Shown here piece after piece: positions 1 to 8,479 of a stretch of DNA of 64,000 nucleotides. This DNA comes from JANPCX01 sp050916095 (GTDB lineage: Bacteria; Pseudomonadota; Gammaproteobacteria; Burkholderiales; Burkholderiaceae_C): the NCBI GenBank assembly GCA_050916095.1, contig CP050901.1, forward strand, positions 62,001 to 126,000. The letters run 5' to 3'. The notes below the pieces were generated by a model. It saw only the letters and a program-made list of their open reading frames with translations, had not been told where the DNA came from and ran no database searches. Position 1 is the first letter of the stretch; every line of letters starts with the position of its first letter. A program made the position numbers and the translations under genes.

Positions 1-1
1 A

Positions 2-883
2 CTGCCGCGCAAGGCCGAGAAAGCTGCTGAGGAAAAAGAGGCCCGTCGTTTCCCGTCCGAGCCCCAGGAAAACTTGCTCTACTTCATCGAAAAGAACGCC
101 CCACTCTTGGAGCCCTGGCAGCGCGAAATCGTGCGCATCGTGCGCAAGGTGGCGCAGTACTTCTACCCCCAGCGCCAAACCCAAGTCATGAACGAAGGCT
201 GGGCCACCTTCTGGCACCACCGGCTGCTCAACACCTTGTACGACGACGGCCACTTGACAGACGGGGTGATGATTGAATGGCTCAAGTCCCACACCAATGT
301 GGTCTACCAACCCAAAGTAGGCGACAAACACTACAGCGGCATCAACCCCTATGCCCTGGGTTTTGCGATGTACACCGACATCAAACGCATTTGCGAAGAG
401 CCCACAGAAGAAGACCGCGCTTGGTTCCCCGACATGGCCGGTAGTGACTGGTTAGAAACCATCTCCCACGCCATGCGCAATTTCAAAGACGAAAGTTTCA
501 TTGGCCAATACCTCTCGCCCAAGTTGATGCGCGACTTCCGTTTGTTCGCAATCAAAGACGACGAGAAGGAAGACGAACTGGAAGTCTCGGCCATCCACGA
601 CGATGCCGGCTACCGCCAGGTACGTGAGGCCCTGAGCCGCCAGTACGACCTGGGCCAGCGCGAGCCCAACATTCAAGTGTGGAATGTGAACCTGCGCGGC
701 GACCGTTCCCTGGTGTTGCGCCACACCCAGCACAACGACAGACCGCTGCACGACAACGCCGACGAAGTGCTCAAACACGTGGCCCGCCTGTGGGGTTTTG
801 GCGTGCAGATGGAGAGTGTCAACAGCGCTGGTGACGTGACGAAGTGGTGGCGGGTGGATGCGCCACCGAGCCGCGACGATTGA
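2..883 (+). CDS. SpoVR family protein (5' end outside window)
   Basis: The reading frame is open from the window edge and ends at TGA 881-883, so only the C-terminal part (about 293 residues) is present. The first methionine-like codon at 74 is an internal TTG, not a start. Sequence around VMNEGWATFWHH and NPYALGFAMYTDI is typical of the SpoVR family, named for a Bacillus cortex protein but widespread in non-sporulating proteobacteria, where it usually follows a PrkA-type kinase and a DUF444 protein. Those partners would lie upstream and cannot be seen. The biochemical role in non-sporeformers is unclear. Confidence 0.9.
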   Translation: MPRKAEKAAEEKEARRFPSEPQENLLYFIEKNAPLLEPWQREIVRIVRKVAQYFYPQRQTQVMNEGWATFWHHRLLNTLYDDGHLTDGVMIEWLKSHTNVVYQPKVGDKHYSGINPYALGFAMYTDIKRICEEPTEEDRAWFPDMAGSDWLETISHAMRNFKDESFIGQYLSPKLMRDFRLFAIKDDEKEDELEVSAIHDDAGYRQVREALSRQYDLGQREPNIQVWNVNLRGDRSLVLRHTQHNDRPLHDNADEVLKHVARLWGFGVQMESVNSAGDVTKWWRVDAPPSRDD

Positions 884-902
884 TAGTTGGCGCGTTGCCC
901 GC

Positions 903-2261
903 TTACCAGCTGAATATCTTCCCCGGGTTCATGATGTTCTTCGGGTCAAGCGCTTGTTTAAGCGAGCGCATCATGGTCACGGCACCACTGCCCGCCTCCG
1001 TCACCAAGAAGTCCATCTTGTGCAGACCAATGCCATGTTCTCCAGTGCAAGTGCCGTCCATGGCGATAGCCCGGGTTACCAGTTGATGGCTGAGTTGTTC
1101 AGCCAATTCGCGTTCTGCCGGAATAGCTGGGTCGATTAAATACCCCATGTGGAAGTTGCCATCGCCGACATGGCCGACCAAAAAATAGGGCAGGCCTGCC
1201 GCATCGGCTTCAGCCACGGTTTGATTCACGCACTCGGCCAAACGTGAGATGGGCACACAGGTGTCGGTGGTCACGCAGCGGCAGCCGGGTTTCGTTTGCA
1301 AGGCGGCCAAATAGGCATGGTGGCGGGCGGTCCAGAGTTTGTTGCGCTCTTCAGGGGTGGTGGCCCAGGCGAAGTCTTTGGCGTCGAACTCTGCAGCAAT
1401 GGCCTGAACGGTGGCGGCCTGTTCCGCCACGCTGGCCGGGCTGCCGTGGAACTCCATCAATAGCATCGGTTGTTCGGCCAAGTTCAGCTTGTCGTGGCGG
1501 TTGACGGCACGCACCGCGTTCGCATCCAACAATTCACAGCGCGCAATCGGCACGCCCATTTGAATAATTTGAATCGTGGTTTGTACAGCCGCGTCGATAC
1601 TAGTGAATACACATACTGCAGCGGAAATGGCTTCCGGCTGAGGATAGAGCTTGAGCGTGATTTCGGTGATGACACCGAGCGTGCCTTCGCTGCCCACCAT
1701 GAGCCGAGTGAGGTCGTAACCAGCGGACGATTTGCGGGCGCGCGTGCCGGTGTGAATCACTTCGCCTTGTGGCGTGACGACAGTCAGCCCCAGCACGTTC
1801 TCGCGCATGGTGCCGTAACGCACGGCATTGGTCCCGCTGGCTCGGGTGGCGCTCATGCCACCGATGGACGCATCGGCGCCGGGATCTATGGGAAAGAACA
1901 GGCCGCTGTGACGAATTTCGTCGTTCAGTTGCAGGCGAGTGACACCGGCCTGTACCGTGGCGGTGAGGTCTTCGCTTTGCACCGCCAGAACCCGATTCAT
2001 GCGGCTCAAATCAATGCTGATGCCACCTTGAACCGCCAGTAGATGTCCTTCCAAGGACGAGCCCGCGCCATAGGGGATGACGGGCACGCTGTGCTCGTGG
2101 GCCAAACGAACCACCAGGGCCACTTCAGTCGTGCTCTCACAAAAAACGACCAGTTCGGGCGGTGCGACATCGAAGGGAGATTCGTCACGGCCGTGCTGCT
2201 CTCGCACCGCCAGGGCAGCGGAACATCGCCCGCCAAAGGCGGATTGCAACGCGGCTGCCAT
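903..2261 (-). CDS. FAD-binding D-2-hydroxyacid dehydrogenase (D-lactate dehydrogenase/glycolate oxidase GlcD-like)
   Basis: A 452-residue flavoprotein that should oxidise a D-2-hydroxyacid such as D-lactate or glycolate to the 2-keto acid. The N-terminal PCMH-type FAD-binding domain shows VIPYGAGSSLEGH and GSEGTLGVITE; the C-terminal cap carries GHVGDGNFH and ends with the family signature CTGEHGIGLHK and DPKNIMNPGKI. I chose the ATG at 2261 because MAAALQSAFGGRC fits the family N-terminus and GAGGT lies upstream. The frame stays open to a GTG at 2414, which would add 51 atypical residues. It is divergent from the adenosyltransferase gene. The exact substrate cannot be read. Confidence 0.88.
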   Translation of the reverse strand: MAAALQSAFGGRCSAALAVREQHGRDESPFDVAPPELVVFCESTTEVALVVRLAHEHSVPVIPYGAGSSLEGHLLAVQGGISIDLSRMNRVLAVQSEDLTATVQAGVTRLQLNDEIRHSGLFFPIDPGADASIGGMSATRASGTNAVRYGTMRENVLGLTVVTPQGEVIHTGTRARKSSAGYDLTRLMVGSEGTLGVITEITLKLYPQPEAISAAVCVFTSIDAAVQTTIQIIQMGVPIARCELLDANAVRAVNRHDKLNLAEQPMLLMEFHGSPASVAEQAATVQAIAAEFDAKDFAWATTPEERNKLWTARHHAYLAALQTKPGCRCVTTDTCVPISRLAECVNQTVAEADAAGLPYFLVGHVGDGNFHMGYLIDPAIPAERELAEQLSHQLVTRAIAMDGTCTGEHGIGLHKMDFLVTEAGSGAVTMMRSLKQALDPKNIMNPGKIFSW

Positions 2262-2440
2262 CGTGGGTGGTACTGACCTCGGGCTGTAAGGGGGAAGGAT
2301 GTGGCTGGGCAGGGGTGCGTTCAAGGGGCTTCTCCAGGCAGTGGCTCCCACCTTGTGGGCCCGAAAAAAGCCCTCCAGATCGGACGGCTTGGGCCCCCAT
2401 TTTAGGAACGACACACGAAGCGGCTGCTAGCATCAACCCC

Positions 2441-3016
2441 ATGGCAAATCGACTCACACAAATCGCCACTCGAACGGGCGACGACGGCAGCACCGGCCTC
2501 GGTGATGGCAGCCGCGTCGGCAAAGACCACGTACGTGTTCACGCCATGGGCGAGGTGGACGAACTCAACTCTGGTTTGGGTGTTCTGCTGGCCGAACCTC
2601 TGCCCGATGATGTGCGCGAACTGCTGGTGGTGATTCAACACGAACTCTTCAATTTGGGTGGCGAGTTATCGATACCCGGGTATGAGTTGCTCAAAGCGGA
2701 CGCGGTGCTGCACTTAGATCAAGCGCTCGCCCACTACAACTCGGCTTTGCCGCGTTTGAAGGAATTTATATTGCCCGCAGGCACTCGCAGCGCTGCGCTG
2801 GCCCATGTGAGCCGTACCGTGGCCAGACGTGCTGAACGTGCTGTTGTGGCCTTGTGTGGCTTAGACCCAGTGCGTGCGGAGCCGCGCCACTATCTCAACC
2901 GGTTGAGTGACCTGCTTTTTGTATTGGCGCGTGTACTCAACCGTGCCAACCTGGACGGTAAGGGTGGCGACGACGTCTATTGGAAGAGTGAACGTTTGGC
3001 GCGCGATGGGGTTTGA
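2441..3016 (+). CDS. Cob(I)yrinic acid a,c-diamide adenosyltransferase, PduO/MMAB type
   Basis: A 191-residue ATP:cob(I)alamin adenosyltransferase that makes adenosylcobalamin. The N-terminal ATP-binding signature TRTGDDGSTGLGDGSRVGKD is at about residues 7-26; the later RTVARRAERAV and YLNRLSDLLFVLAR segments are the conserved helices of the PduO-type trimer. Length is typical. The frame is open upstream to 2162, but the ATG at 2441 starts right before the conserved N-terminus. No B12 riboswitch was recognised upstream. A gene for a B12-dependent enzyme is not visible nearby. Confidence 0.93.
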   Translation: MANRLTQIATRTGDDGSTGLGDGSRVGKDHVRVHAMGEVDELNSGLGVLLAEPLPDDVRELLVVIQHELFNLGGELSIPGYELLKADAVLHLDQALAHYNSALPRLKEFILPAGTRSAALAHVSRTVARRAERAVVALCGLDPVRAEPRHYLNRLSDLLFVLARVLNRANLDGKGGDDVYWKSERLARDGV

Positions 3017-3048
3017 CACCGCCATCGCGCGTTGCTCGCCTTAAGCGC

Positions 3049-3384
3049 TTACTTCGCCGCTTCGAAGTAACCCACACTGAATTCAGCTTTGCTCAACGCG
3101 CCATCCGTGTTTTTGTCCAGTTCAGAGAACTTGGCTGCGATGGCTGGCATGCGGCTGGCTTCTTGCGGTGACAACGACCCATCGTTGTTGGCGTCAGCCC
3201 GAGTGAAGGCTGACTCCATCGCCGCGATGTCTTTGGCGGACAGGGTTGCCGACGGCGTTGGGCTGGGCGTGCTGCTGCCTGGGCCCATGGTTTGCGCTTG
3301 AGCGCCAAAGGACAGGGCCAGCGCTGCGGCGGTGACCACCAGCAAGGTCATAGGGGTACGAGAGAGCATAGAGGGGTTGTGCAT
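3049..3384 (-). CDS. Exported EF-hand calcium-binding protein
   Basis: A 111-residue small protein with a hydrophobic signal peptide ending near GAQA. It has two EF-hand loops, DANNDGSLSPQE and DKNTDGALSKAE, with Asp/Asn at the coordinating positions and a terminal Glu, so calcium binding in the periplasm is likely. A Ser/Thr/Pro linker follows the signal. The ATG at 3384 is preceded by AAGGA at good spacing; the frame is open further upstream without a better start. Small EF-hand proteins like this are common in Burkholderiales; the partner is unknown. Confidence 0.85.
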   Translation of the reverse strand: MHNPSMLSRTPMTLLVVTAAALALSFGAQAQTMGPGSSTPSPTPSATLSAKDIAAMESAFTRADANNDGSLSPQEASRMPAIAAKFSELDKNTDGALSKAEFSVGYFEAAK

Positions 3385-3525
3385 AAACAATCCTTGAAGG
3401 AGTGGAAGGGAGTTCCATTGAACCCCGCTCCAGTCCCTGCCACCAGCATTATTGCTTGCGCTCACCTGCGTTACCCCTAAGCCGCTATTGCTCACATCGA
3501 CTTGCAAGCGCTTACTAACATGCTT

Positions 3526-4644
3526 TTACTTGCTGGCGCGTCTGGCCTGTACCGCCTGGGCCAATACGTCCAACACCGCCACTGAATCGTCCCAACCGAT
3601 GCAGGCGTCGGTGATGCTTTGTCCATAGGCCAGGCTGCTCACCTTGTCTTTGCCGGGCGAGAACTTTTGGGCCCCGGCGTTCAGATGGCTTTCCACCATC
3701 ACACCAAAAATACTGCGGCTGCCGTTTTGTAGCTGACCGGCTATGTCCTTGGCCACGTCGATTTGCTTCTGGTGCTGTTTGCTGCTGTTGGCGTGGGAAC
3801 AATCGACCATCAGTGTGGCGGGCAGTTTGGCGGCCTCTAAGTCTTTGCATGCCGCTTGAACATGGGCAGCGTCGTAGTTGGGTGTTTTGCCGCCGCGCAA
3901 AATCACATGGCAGTCTTCGTTGCCGCGTGTTTGAACGATGGCGACTTGGCCGTTTTTGTGGACGGACAGGAAGTGGTGGGGTCTGGCGGCAGCTTGGATC
4001 GCGTCGGTGGCGATGCGGATGTTGCCGTCGGTGCCGTTCTTGAACCCGATCGGGGCAGAGATGCCCGAGGACAACTCGCGGTGCACCTGGCTTTCCGTGG
4101 TGCGTGCCCCGATGGCGCCCCATGAGATCAAGTCACCGAGGTACTGCGGGGAGATCACGTCCAAGAACTCGCTGCCTGCGGGCAAGCCCAGGCGGTTGAT
4201 TTCGACCAGCAATTGGCGACCCATGCGCAGGCCTTCGTCAATGCGGTAGGTTTCATCCAAGTAGGGATCGTTGATCAAACCCTTCCAGCCGACCGTGGTG
4301 CGGGGTTTCTCGAAATAAACCCGCATCACGATTTCCAGCGAACCCGCCAAGCGGTCGCGCTGCTCCTTCAGTCGCCGTGCGTACTCCAAGGCTGCGCTGG
4401 GGTCGTGTATGGAACAAGGGCCAATGATGACGAGCAGCCTGTCGTCCTTGCATTGCATGATTTCGCGGATGCGTTGGCGTGTTTCGCTGACCAGGGTTTC
4501 AACCGGTGTGCCGTGGATGGGGAAGAAACGAATCAAATGCTCGGGGGGCGGCAGCGGGGTCACGTTTTCTATCCTCTCATCGTCGGTGCGGCTGGTTCTT
4601 TCGGTGCTGGCGGACCAAACGCCTGGTGTGTTCTGGTTGGACAT
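3526..4644 (-). CDS. aroG: 3-deoxy-7-phosphoheptulonate (DAHP) synthase, class I (AroF/G/H type)
   Basis: A 372-residue enzyme that condenses phosphoenolpyruvate with erythrose 4-phosphate in the first step of aromatic amino-acid synthesis. Family motifs include VIIGPCSIHDP, MRVYFEKPRTTVGWKGLINDP (split here: MRVYFEKPRTT and GWKGLINDP), GARTTESQVHRELSSG and MVDCSHANS. The ATG at 4644 follows GAAGGAG. The gene lies behind a leader peptide and an intrinsic terminator (4702-4841), which suggests control by attenuation. Which of the AroF/G/H feedback types it is cannot be decided from sequence alone. Confidence 0.95.
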   Translation of the reverse strand: MSNQNTPGVWSASTERTSRTDDERIENVTPLPPPEHLIRFFPIHGTPVETLVSETRQRIREIMQCKDDRLLVIIGPCSIHDPSAALEYARRLKEQRDRLAGSLEIVMRVYFEKPRTTVGWKGLINDPYLDETYRIDEGLRMGRQLLVEINRLGLPAGSEFLDVISPQYLGDLISWGAIGARTTESQVHRELSSGISAPIGFKNGTDGNIRIATDAIQAAARPHHFLSVHKNGQVAIVQTRGNEDCHVILRGGKTPNYDAAHVQAACKDLEAAKLPATLMVDCSHANSSKQHQKQIDVAKDIAGQLQNGSRSIFGVMVESHLNAGAQKFSPGKDKVSSLAYGQSITDACIGWDDSVAVLDVLAQAVQARRASK

Positions 4645-4701
4645 GCGAGGCTCCTTCAAAGGGTGTGGGATGTCTGAACTGGAAAACGAAAACGGAAAGG
4701 C

Positions 4702-4736
4702 AAAAAAAACCGCCGGGGGGTGAGCCCGGCGGTTTG
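4702..4736 (-). terminator. Intrinsic terminator (attenuator) in the DAHP synthase leader
   Basis: On the minus strand ACCGCCGGG (4733-4709) pairs perfectly with CCCGGCGGT across a 7-base loop and is followed by eight T. It lies after the leader ORF stop (4758) and 58 bases before the DAHP synthase ATG, so read-through is needed to express the gene. It could also end tldD transcripts. Confidence 0.85.
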
Positions 4737-4757
4737 GAGATTTGGTGTGCGTTACTT

Positions 4758-4841
4758 CTAACCTACGCGCTCGCCTCTGTAGCCACCGGTGCGGTGTGAG
4801 AACCAAAAGTAGGTAAAAAAGAAACGTGGCTGGTAAAGCAT
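4758..4841 (-). CDS. Aromatic-rich leader peptide of the DAHP synthase gene
   Basis: A 27-codon ORF (ATG 4841-4839, TAG 4760-4758) begins MLYQPRFFFTYFWFSHRTGG. Five Phe, three Tyr and one Trp fall in 27 residues, with FFF and YFWF clusters at residues 7-14. It sits between tldD and the terminator at 4702-4736. Leader bases 4789-4783 (CCGGUGG) can pair with the terminator 5' arm CCGCCGG (4732-4726) with one G-U pair, giving a plausible antiterminator when the ribosome stalls on the aromatic codons. The ribosome-binding site is weak. The peptide is inferred; no homologue is cited. Confidence 0.75.
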   Translation of the reverse strand: MLYQPRFFFTYFWFSHRTGGYRGERVG

Positions 4842-4865
4842 GTGTTGAAATCTACCACATGCCCA

Positions 4866-6344
4866 CTACGCGGTCCCGCCGACGGTCAAACCGTCGATGC
4901 GCAGTGTCGGTTGACCGACGCCTACAGGCACGCTTTGGCCTTCTTTGCCGCAGGTGCCGACGCCGGTGTCCAGTCGCATGTCGTTGCCGATCATGGTCAC
5001 CCGGGTCAGGGCGTCGGGGCCATTCCCGATCAATGTGGCGCCTTTGACGGGATACTGAATCTTGCCGTTTTCTACCCAAAATGCCTGCGATGCCGAGAAG
5101 ACGAATTTGCCGCTGGTGATGTCCACCTGCCCGCCACCAAAGTTGGTGGCATAGAGGCCGCGCTTCAGGCCTTTGATGATCTCTTCGGGTGTTTTGTCGC
5201 CATTGAGCATGTAGGTGTTGGTCATGCGTGGCATGGGCACCGCTGCATAACTTTCGCGACGGCCATTGCCTGTCGGTTTGACCTTCATCAGTCGGGCATT
5301 CATCGAGTCTTGCAAATAGCCCTTCAAGATGCCGTCTTCGATCAACACATTACGTTGACTGGCGTTTCCTTCGTCGTCCACGTTGAGTGAGCCGCGCCGA
5401 TCTGGCAAGGTGCCGTCGTCCAACACCGTGACACCCTTGGCCGCCACGCGCTGGCCGATTCGGCCGGCAAAGGCGCTGGAGCCTTTGCGGTTGAAGTCGC
5501 CTTCCAGGCCGTGGCCGATGGCCTCGTGCAACAACACACCTGGCCATCCTGGGCCGAGGACCACATTCATTTCCCCTGCTTTGGCCGGGCGAGACTCCAG
5601 GTTGGTGAGTGCTGCGCCGACCGCTTCTTCCACGTAAGAGGCGATCACTTCGTCATGGAAATAACCCATGCCGTAACGCCCCCCACCGCCGCTGCTGCCG
5701 GTTTCGCGGCGCACTTGACCATCGACCGTTTGTTCAGCGATGACGGTCAGACTCAGGCGCACCAAAGGCCGCACGTCGGCCGCCAAGGTGCCGTCGGCGC
5801 GGGCCACCAAAACCACGTCGTACTCACCTGCCAGGCTTGCCATGACTTGAACGACGCGCGGGTCTTTGGCGCGCGCCAGCTTTTCTACTTTTTCAAGCAA
5901 AGCGACTTTCTGTGTACTGTCGAGCGTCGCGATCGGGTCCATGGGCGCGTAAAGCACCCTGCTGCTGGCGATCTTCTGGGTCTGGCCGCCTACCTTGATA
6001 CGGCGGCTTTGACCGGCCGATGCGATTGTGCGCACAGTGCGAGCGGCATCCATCAACGCTGCTTCGGAAATGTCGTCTGAATAAGCAAACGCGGTTTTTT
6101 CGCCTGCCACCGCCCGTACACCCACGCCTTGGTCAATGCCAAAACTTCCACTTTTGACAATGCCCTCCTCCAGGCTCCAGCCTTCGCTGCGGGTGTACTG
6201 GAAGTACAGGTCGGCGTCGTCAATGCGGTGGGTGGCGATGGTTTGTAGTGCCTTGCTCAGCGTGGCATCGGTCAAACCAAACGGTTCCATCAACAGCGCA
6301 CGTGCAATGGCCAAACGTTCCAAGGTGGGTTCGCGAGAAATCAT
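4866..6344 (-). CDS. tldD: Metalloprotease TldD
   Basis: A 492-residue subunit of the TldD/TldE zinc protease, which degrades unfolded peptides and matures some peptide antibiotics in enterobacteria. The zinc motif HEAIGH is at residues 273-278, within LLHEAIGHGLEGDF; the C-terminal cysteine-containing RLDTGVGTCGKEGQSVPVG is conserved too. The ATG at 6344 has GGAGAAAC upstream. TldE is not in the window. The stop is 25 bases from the leader peptide of the DAHP synthase gene, so the two genes may share transcripts. Confidence 0.96.
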   Translation of the reverse strand: MISREPTLERLAIARALLMEPFGLTDATLSKALQTIATHRIDDADLYFQYTRSEGWSLEEGIVKSGSFGIDQGVGVRAVAGEKTAFAYSDDISEAALMDAARTVRTIASAGQSRRIKVGGQTQKIASSRVLYAPMDPIATLDSTQKVALLEKVEKLARAKDPRVVQVMASLAGEYDVVLVARADGTLAADVRPLVRLSLTVIAEQTVDGQVRRETGSSGGGGRYGMGYFHDEVIASYVEEAVGAALTNLESRPAKAGEMNVVLGPGWPGVLLHEAIGHGLEGDFNRKGSSAFAGRIGQRVAAKGVTVLDDGTLPDRRGSLNVDDEGNASQRNVLIEDGILKGYLQDSMNARLMKVKPTGNGRRESYAAVPMPRMTNTYMLNGDKTPEEIIKGLKRGLYATNFGGGQVDITSGKFVFSASQAFWVENGKIQYPVKGATLIGNGPDALTRVTMIGNDMRLDTGVGTCGKEGQSVPVGVGQPTLRIDGLTVGGTA

Positions 6345-6419
6345 GACGGAAGTTTCTCCAAGGGTGATGGGGCATTGTAGAAGTGGCTGGCTCGGGGTGG
6401 TTTTGCTGGCGGTTTGACG

Positions 6420-6583
6420 CTAGTACTGCGACTCTGAAATAACGGAACAAATGAAAGCGGTGAATTCGTGCCGATGGCAAGGCGCAAACCGCAGCGATAC
6501 CGGGGTATCGCGAGGATTTGCAACGCCGCCATCGGTGCGAAGGCACGCTTTCATGTTTTGTTATTTCAGAGTCGCAGTACTAG
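6420..6583. repeat. Miniature inverted-repeat element, family A, bounded by CTAG
   Basis: This 164-bp element has inverted arms of about 55 bases. Both outer ends read TAGTACTGCGACTCTGAAAT inward and the arms run on to CCGATGGC with a few mismatches. A smaller perfect hairpin, GCGATACCGGGGTATCGC, lies in the middle. CTAG stands at both borders (6420-6423, 6580-6583), like a 4-base target duplication of the YTAR type. It carries no gene. A decayed relative lies at 37715-37830. The rest of the 6345-6729 gap holds nothing recognised. Confidence 0.8.
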
Positions 6584-6729
6584 GCCCACGACCGATCGGT
6601 TTTCAAAACGTTGCCGTCCCTTCATGCTTCTTTACGTTCGCGCGGTCAGCGCATGGAGCTGCGGCACCGTTGATGGAGGGCGAGCTGTACACGCAACCCC
6701 CATCGTTTCATTCATAGGAGATTTGCACC

Positions 6730-7074
6730 ATGTCCCCGATCAAGACCACGTTGTTAGTCGCTGTTTTTTCCGTTGCAAGCTTCACGGCATCGGCCCAAAC
6801 CGCGTTCAACCCAGCCGGCGCGCCAGGCATAGACCAGCGCCAAGCCAACCAAGAAAAACGCATCGACCAAGGTATTGCCTCGGGTGCATTGACCCCGAAA
6901 GAAGCCCAGCGCATGGAAAACCAACAAGCGGCCGTGGACCGCGCCGAAAACAAAGCCAAGGCCGACGGTGTGGTCACAGCCCAAGAGCGCAAACGTCTGC
7001 ACAAAGCGCAAAACCACACCAGCCGCCATATTCACCGTCAAAAGCACGACGCGCAAATGGCACCCAAGCCCTGA
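6730..7074 (+). CDS. Small exported protein of unknown function
   Basis: A 114-residue protein with a signal peptide ending near ASAQ at about residue 23. The mature part is highly charged and probably helical, with a repeat-like pattern (RIDQGIASGALTPKEAQRME, then AENKAKADGVVTAQERKRL) and a His-rich tail. The alternation of I/L-x-x-G-x-A-S/D-G and T-x-x-E/Q-A looks like two degenerate copies of one helical unit. The ATG has AGGAGA upstream. Similar small periplasmic proteins occur in Burkholderiales; no function is assigned. It converges on rsmI with 3 bases between. Confidence 0.75.
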   Translation: MSPIKTTLLVAVFSVASFTASAQTAFNPAGAPGIDQRQANQEKRIDQGIASGALTPKEAQRMENQQAAVDRAENKAKADGVVTAQERKRLHKAQNHTSRHIHRQKHDAQMAPKP

Positions 7075-7077
7075 AGA

Positions 7078-8010
7078 TCAATCGTCGCCTTGACCTTGTT
7101 TGAGCTGTAACGCACGTGTATATAAGCTGTTGCGCGGTGCGAGCGTTAAGGTGGCGGCGATTGATACCGCCTGCTTCAGTGGCAATTCGGCCATCAGGGC
7201 CAGCAGGACGCGGTCGCTCGCGGTGTCGGCTTGTTGGTCGTGCGCGGTTGCAGGCAGTGCATGCAGCACCAATACAAACTCGCCGCGTTCACGGTGCGGG
7301 TCGGCGGCCAGCCAGCCAGGCAGTTCGCTGGCGGCCAGGGTCACCACGGTCTCAAACTGTTTGGTCAATTCGCGGCACAGGGTGACGCGGCGAGCCCCGC
7401 ACTCAGCGGCAATAGACGCGCACAAAGCGCCGATGCGGTGCGGCGCTTCGAACAGCACCTGGGCTTGGGTCTGGGTTGCCAGGCGCTTCAATTGCGCTGT
7501 GCGGGCCGCGGCTTTGCTGCTCAAAAAACCTTGGAAAGAGAATCCGGCACCGTGATCGCCTTCGTTGGCGTCAAGGCTACCCGCCACGCTCATCGCAGCC
7601 ACTGCGCTGCTTGCGCCGGGGATGGGCAAGGCGCGGTAACCTGCGGCCTGCACCTGCGCCACCAGAACGGCACCCGGGTCGCTGATGGCCGGAGTGCCGG
7701 CATCGCTCACGTAGGCCACCCGTTCACCTTGGGCCAAACGTGAAATCACCGTGTTGCTGGCTTCACGTTCGTTGTGCTGGTGCAATGCCAAGAGAGGTTT
7801 GTGCAAGCCCAAGTGCTGCAAGAGCGAGGCACTGTGGCGGGTGTCCTCACAGGCGACCGCATCAACCAAGGACAGCACATGGATCGCGCGTAAGGTGAGG
7901 TCGGCTAAATTGCCTATAGGCGTGGCCACCACATAAAGCGTGCCCGACGGAAAATGTTGCCCACCGGCAGCTGCCGCAGCGGCTTGCAACAACACAGGGC
8001 TCAAAGACAT
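7078..8010 (-). CDS. rsmI: 16S rRNA (cytidine(1402)-2'-O)-methyltransferase RsmI
   Basis: A 310-residue tetrapyrrole-methylase-fold enzyme that 2'-O-methylates C1402 of 16S rRNA, tuning decoding at the P site. Signatures are GTLYVVATPIGNLADLTLRA, EDTRHSASLL, YVSDAGTPAISDPG and PIPGASSAVAA. The ATG at 8010 lies in a CATG shared with the start of yraN on the other strand, so the two genes diverge with a 2-base overlap at their start codons. In E. coli rsmI (yraL) also faces the yraN-diaA-dolP side of its locus. Confidence 0.95.
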   Translation of the reverse strand: MSLSPVLLQAAAAAAGGQHFPSGTLYVVATPIGNLADLTLRAIHVLSLVDAVACEDTRHSASLLQHLGLHKPLLALHQHNEREASNTVISRLAQGERVAYVSDAGTPAISDPGAVLVAQVQAAGYRALPIPGASSAVAAMSVAGSLDANEGDHGAGFSFQGFLSSKAAARTAQLKRLATQTQAQVLFEAPHRIGALCASIAAECGARRVTLCRELTKQFETVVTLAASELPGWLAADPHRERGEFVLVLHALPATAHDQQADTASDRVLLALMAELPLKQAVSIAATLTLAPRNSLYTRALQLKQGQGDD

Positions 8011-8434
8011 GCTCAAAGGTTTGCTCAAAAAAATGGCTGCCGCACCCGGCTCGACAACACCCAGCCGCGCCTTGATCGGCCAAGAAGGTGAAACCCAGGC
8101 CTTGCAGTATCTGCTGGGATTGGGCCTGACGCTGGTGGAGCGCAATTATCGTGTCGCTGCTGGCCCCAGCCGCCGCGCTGGCGAGGTGGATCTGATTCTG
8201 CGCGATGTGGACGGCACTTTGGTGTTTGTCGAGGTTCGCACACGCAGCGGCCACGCCTATGGCGGGGCCGCTGACAGCATTCAAAGCGCCAAGCGCAGGA
8301 AAATTGTCTACGCGGCGCGGCACTTCCTGCGCCACTTGCCTTCGCCACCGCCTTGTCGGTTTGATGTCGTGGCGATTGACGGCCCGCAGTTGCAGTGGGT
8401 TCGCTCGGCGTTTGATGCCAGCCCATGGAACTGA
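8009..8434 (+). CDS. yraN: YraN family protein (UPF0102), nuclease-fold
   Basis: A 141-residue protein of the UPF0102 family. The endonuclease-like core shows GEVDLILRD and TLVFVEVRTR, the D..ExK-like pattern of the PD-(D/E)XK fold, then SAKRRKIVYAARHFL. No cellular function is firmly established. The ATG at 8009 overlaps the rsmI start; a second in-frame ATG at 8033 is possible. It is followed by diaA, matching the E. coli order yraN-diaA-dolP, but the E. coli lpoA gene is absent between rsmI and yraN. Confidence 0.9.
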   Translation: MLKGLLKKMAAAPGSTTPSRALIGQEGETQALQYLLGLGLTLVERNYRVAAGPSRRAGEVDLILRDVDGTLVFVEVRTRSGHAYGGAADSIQSAKRRKIVYAARHFLRHLPSPPPCRFDVVAIDGPQLQWVRSAFDASPWN

Positions 8435-8479
8435 ACTTTGTTACGGTGAATCACAAGGCCTGACTTATGATCCCGCCCC

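Noticed and set aside
1470..2042. 190-codon frame opposite the FAD-linked dehydrogenase
   Set aside because: Antisense shadow of a recognised enzyme.
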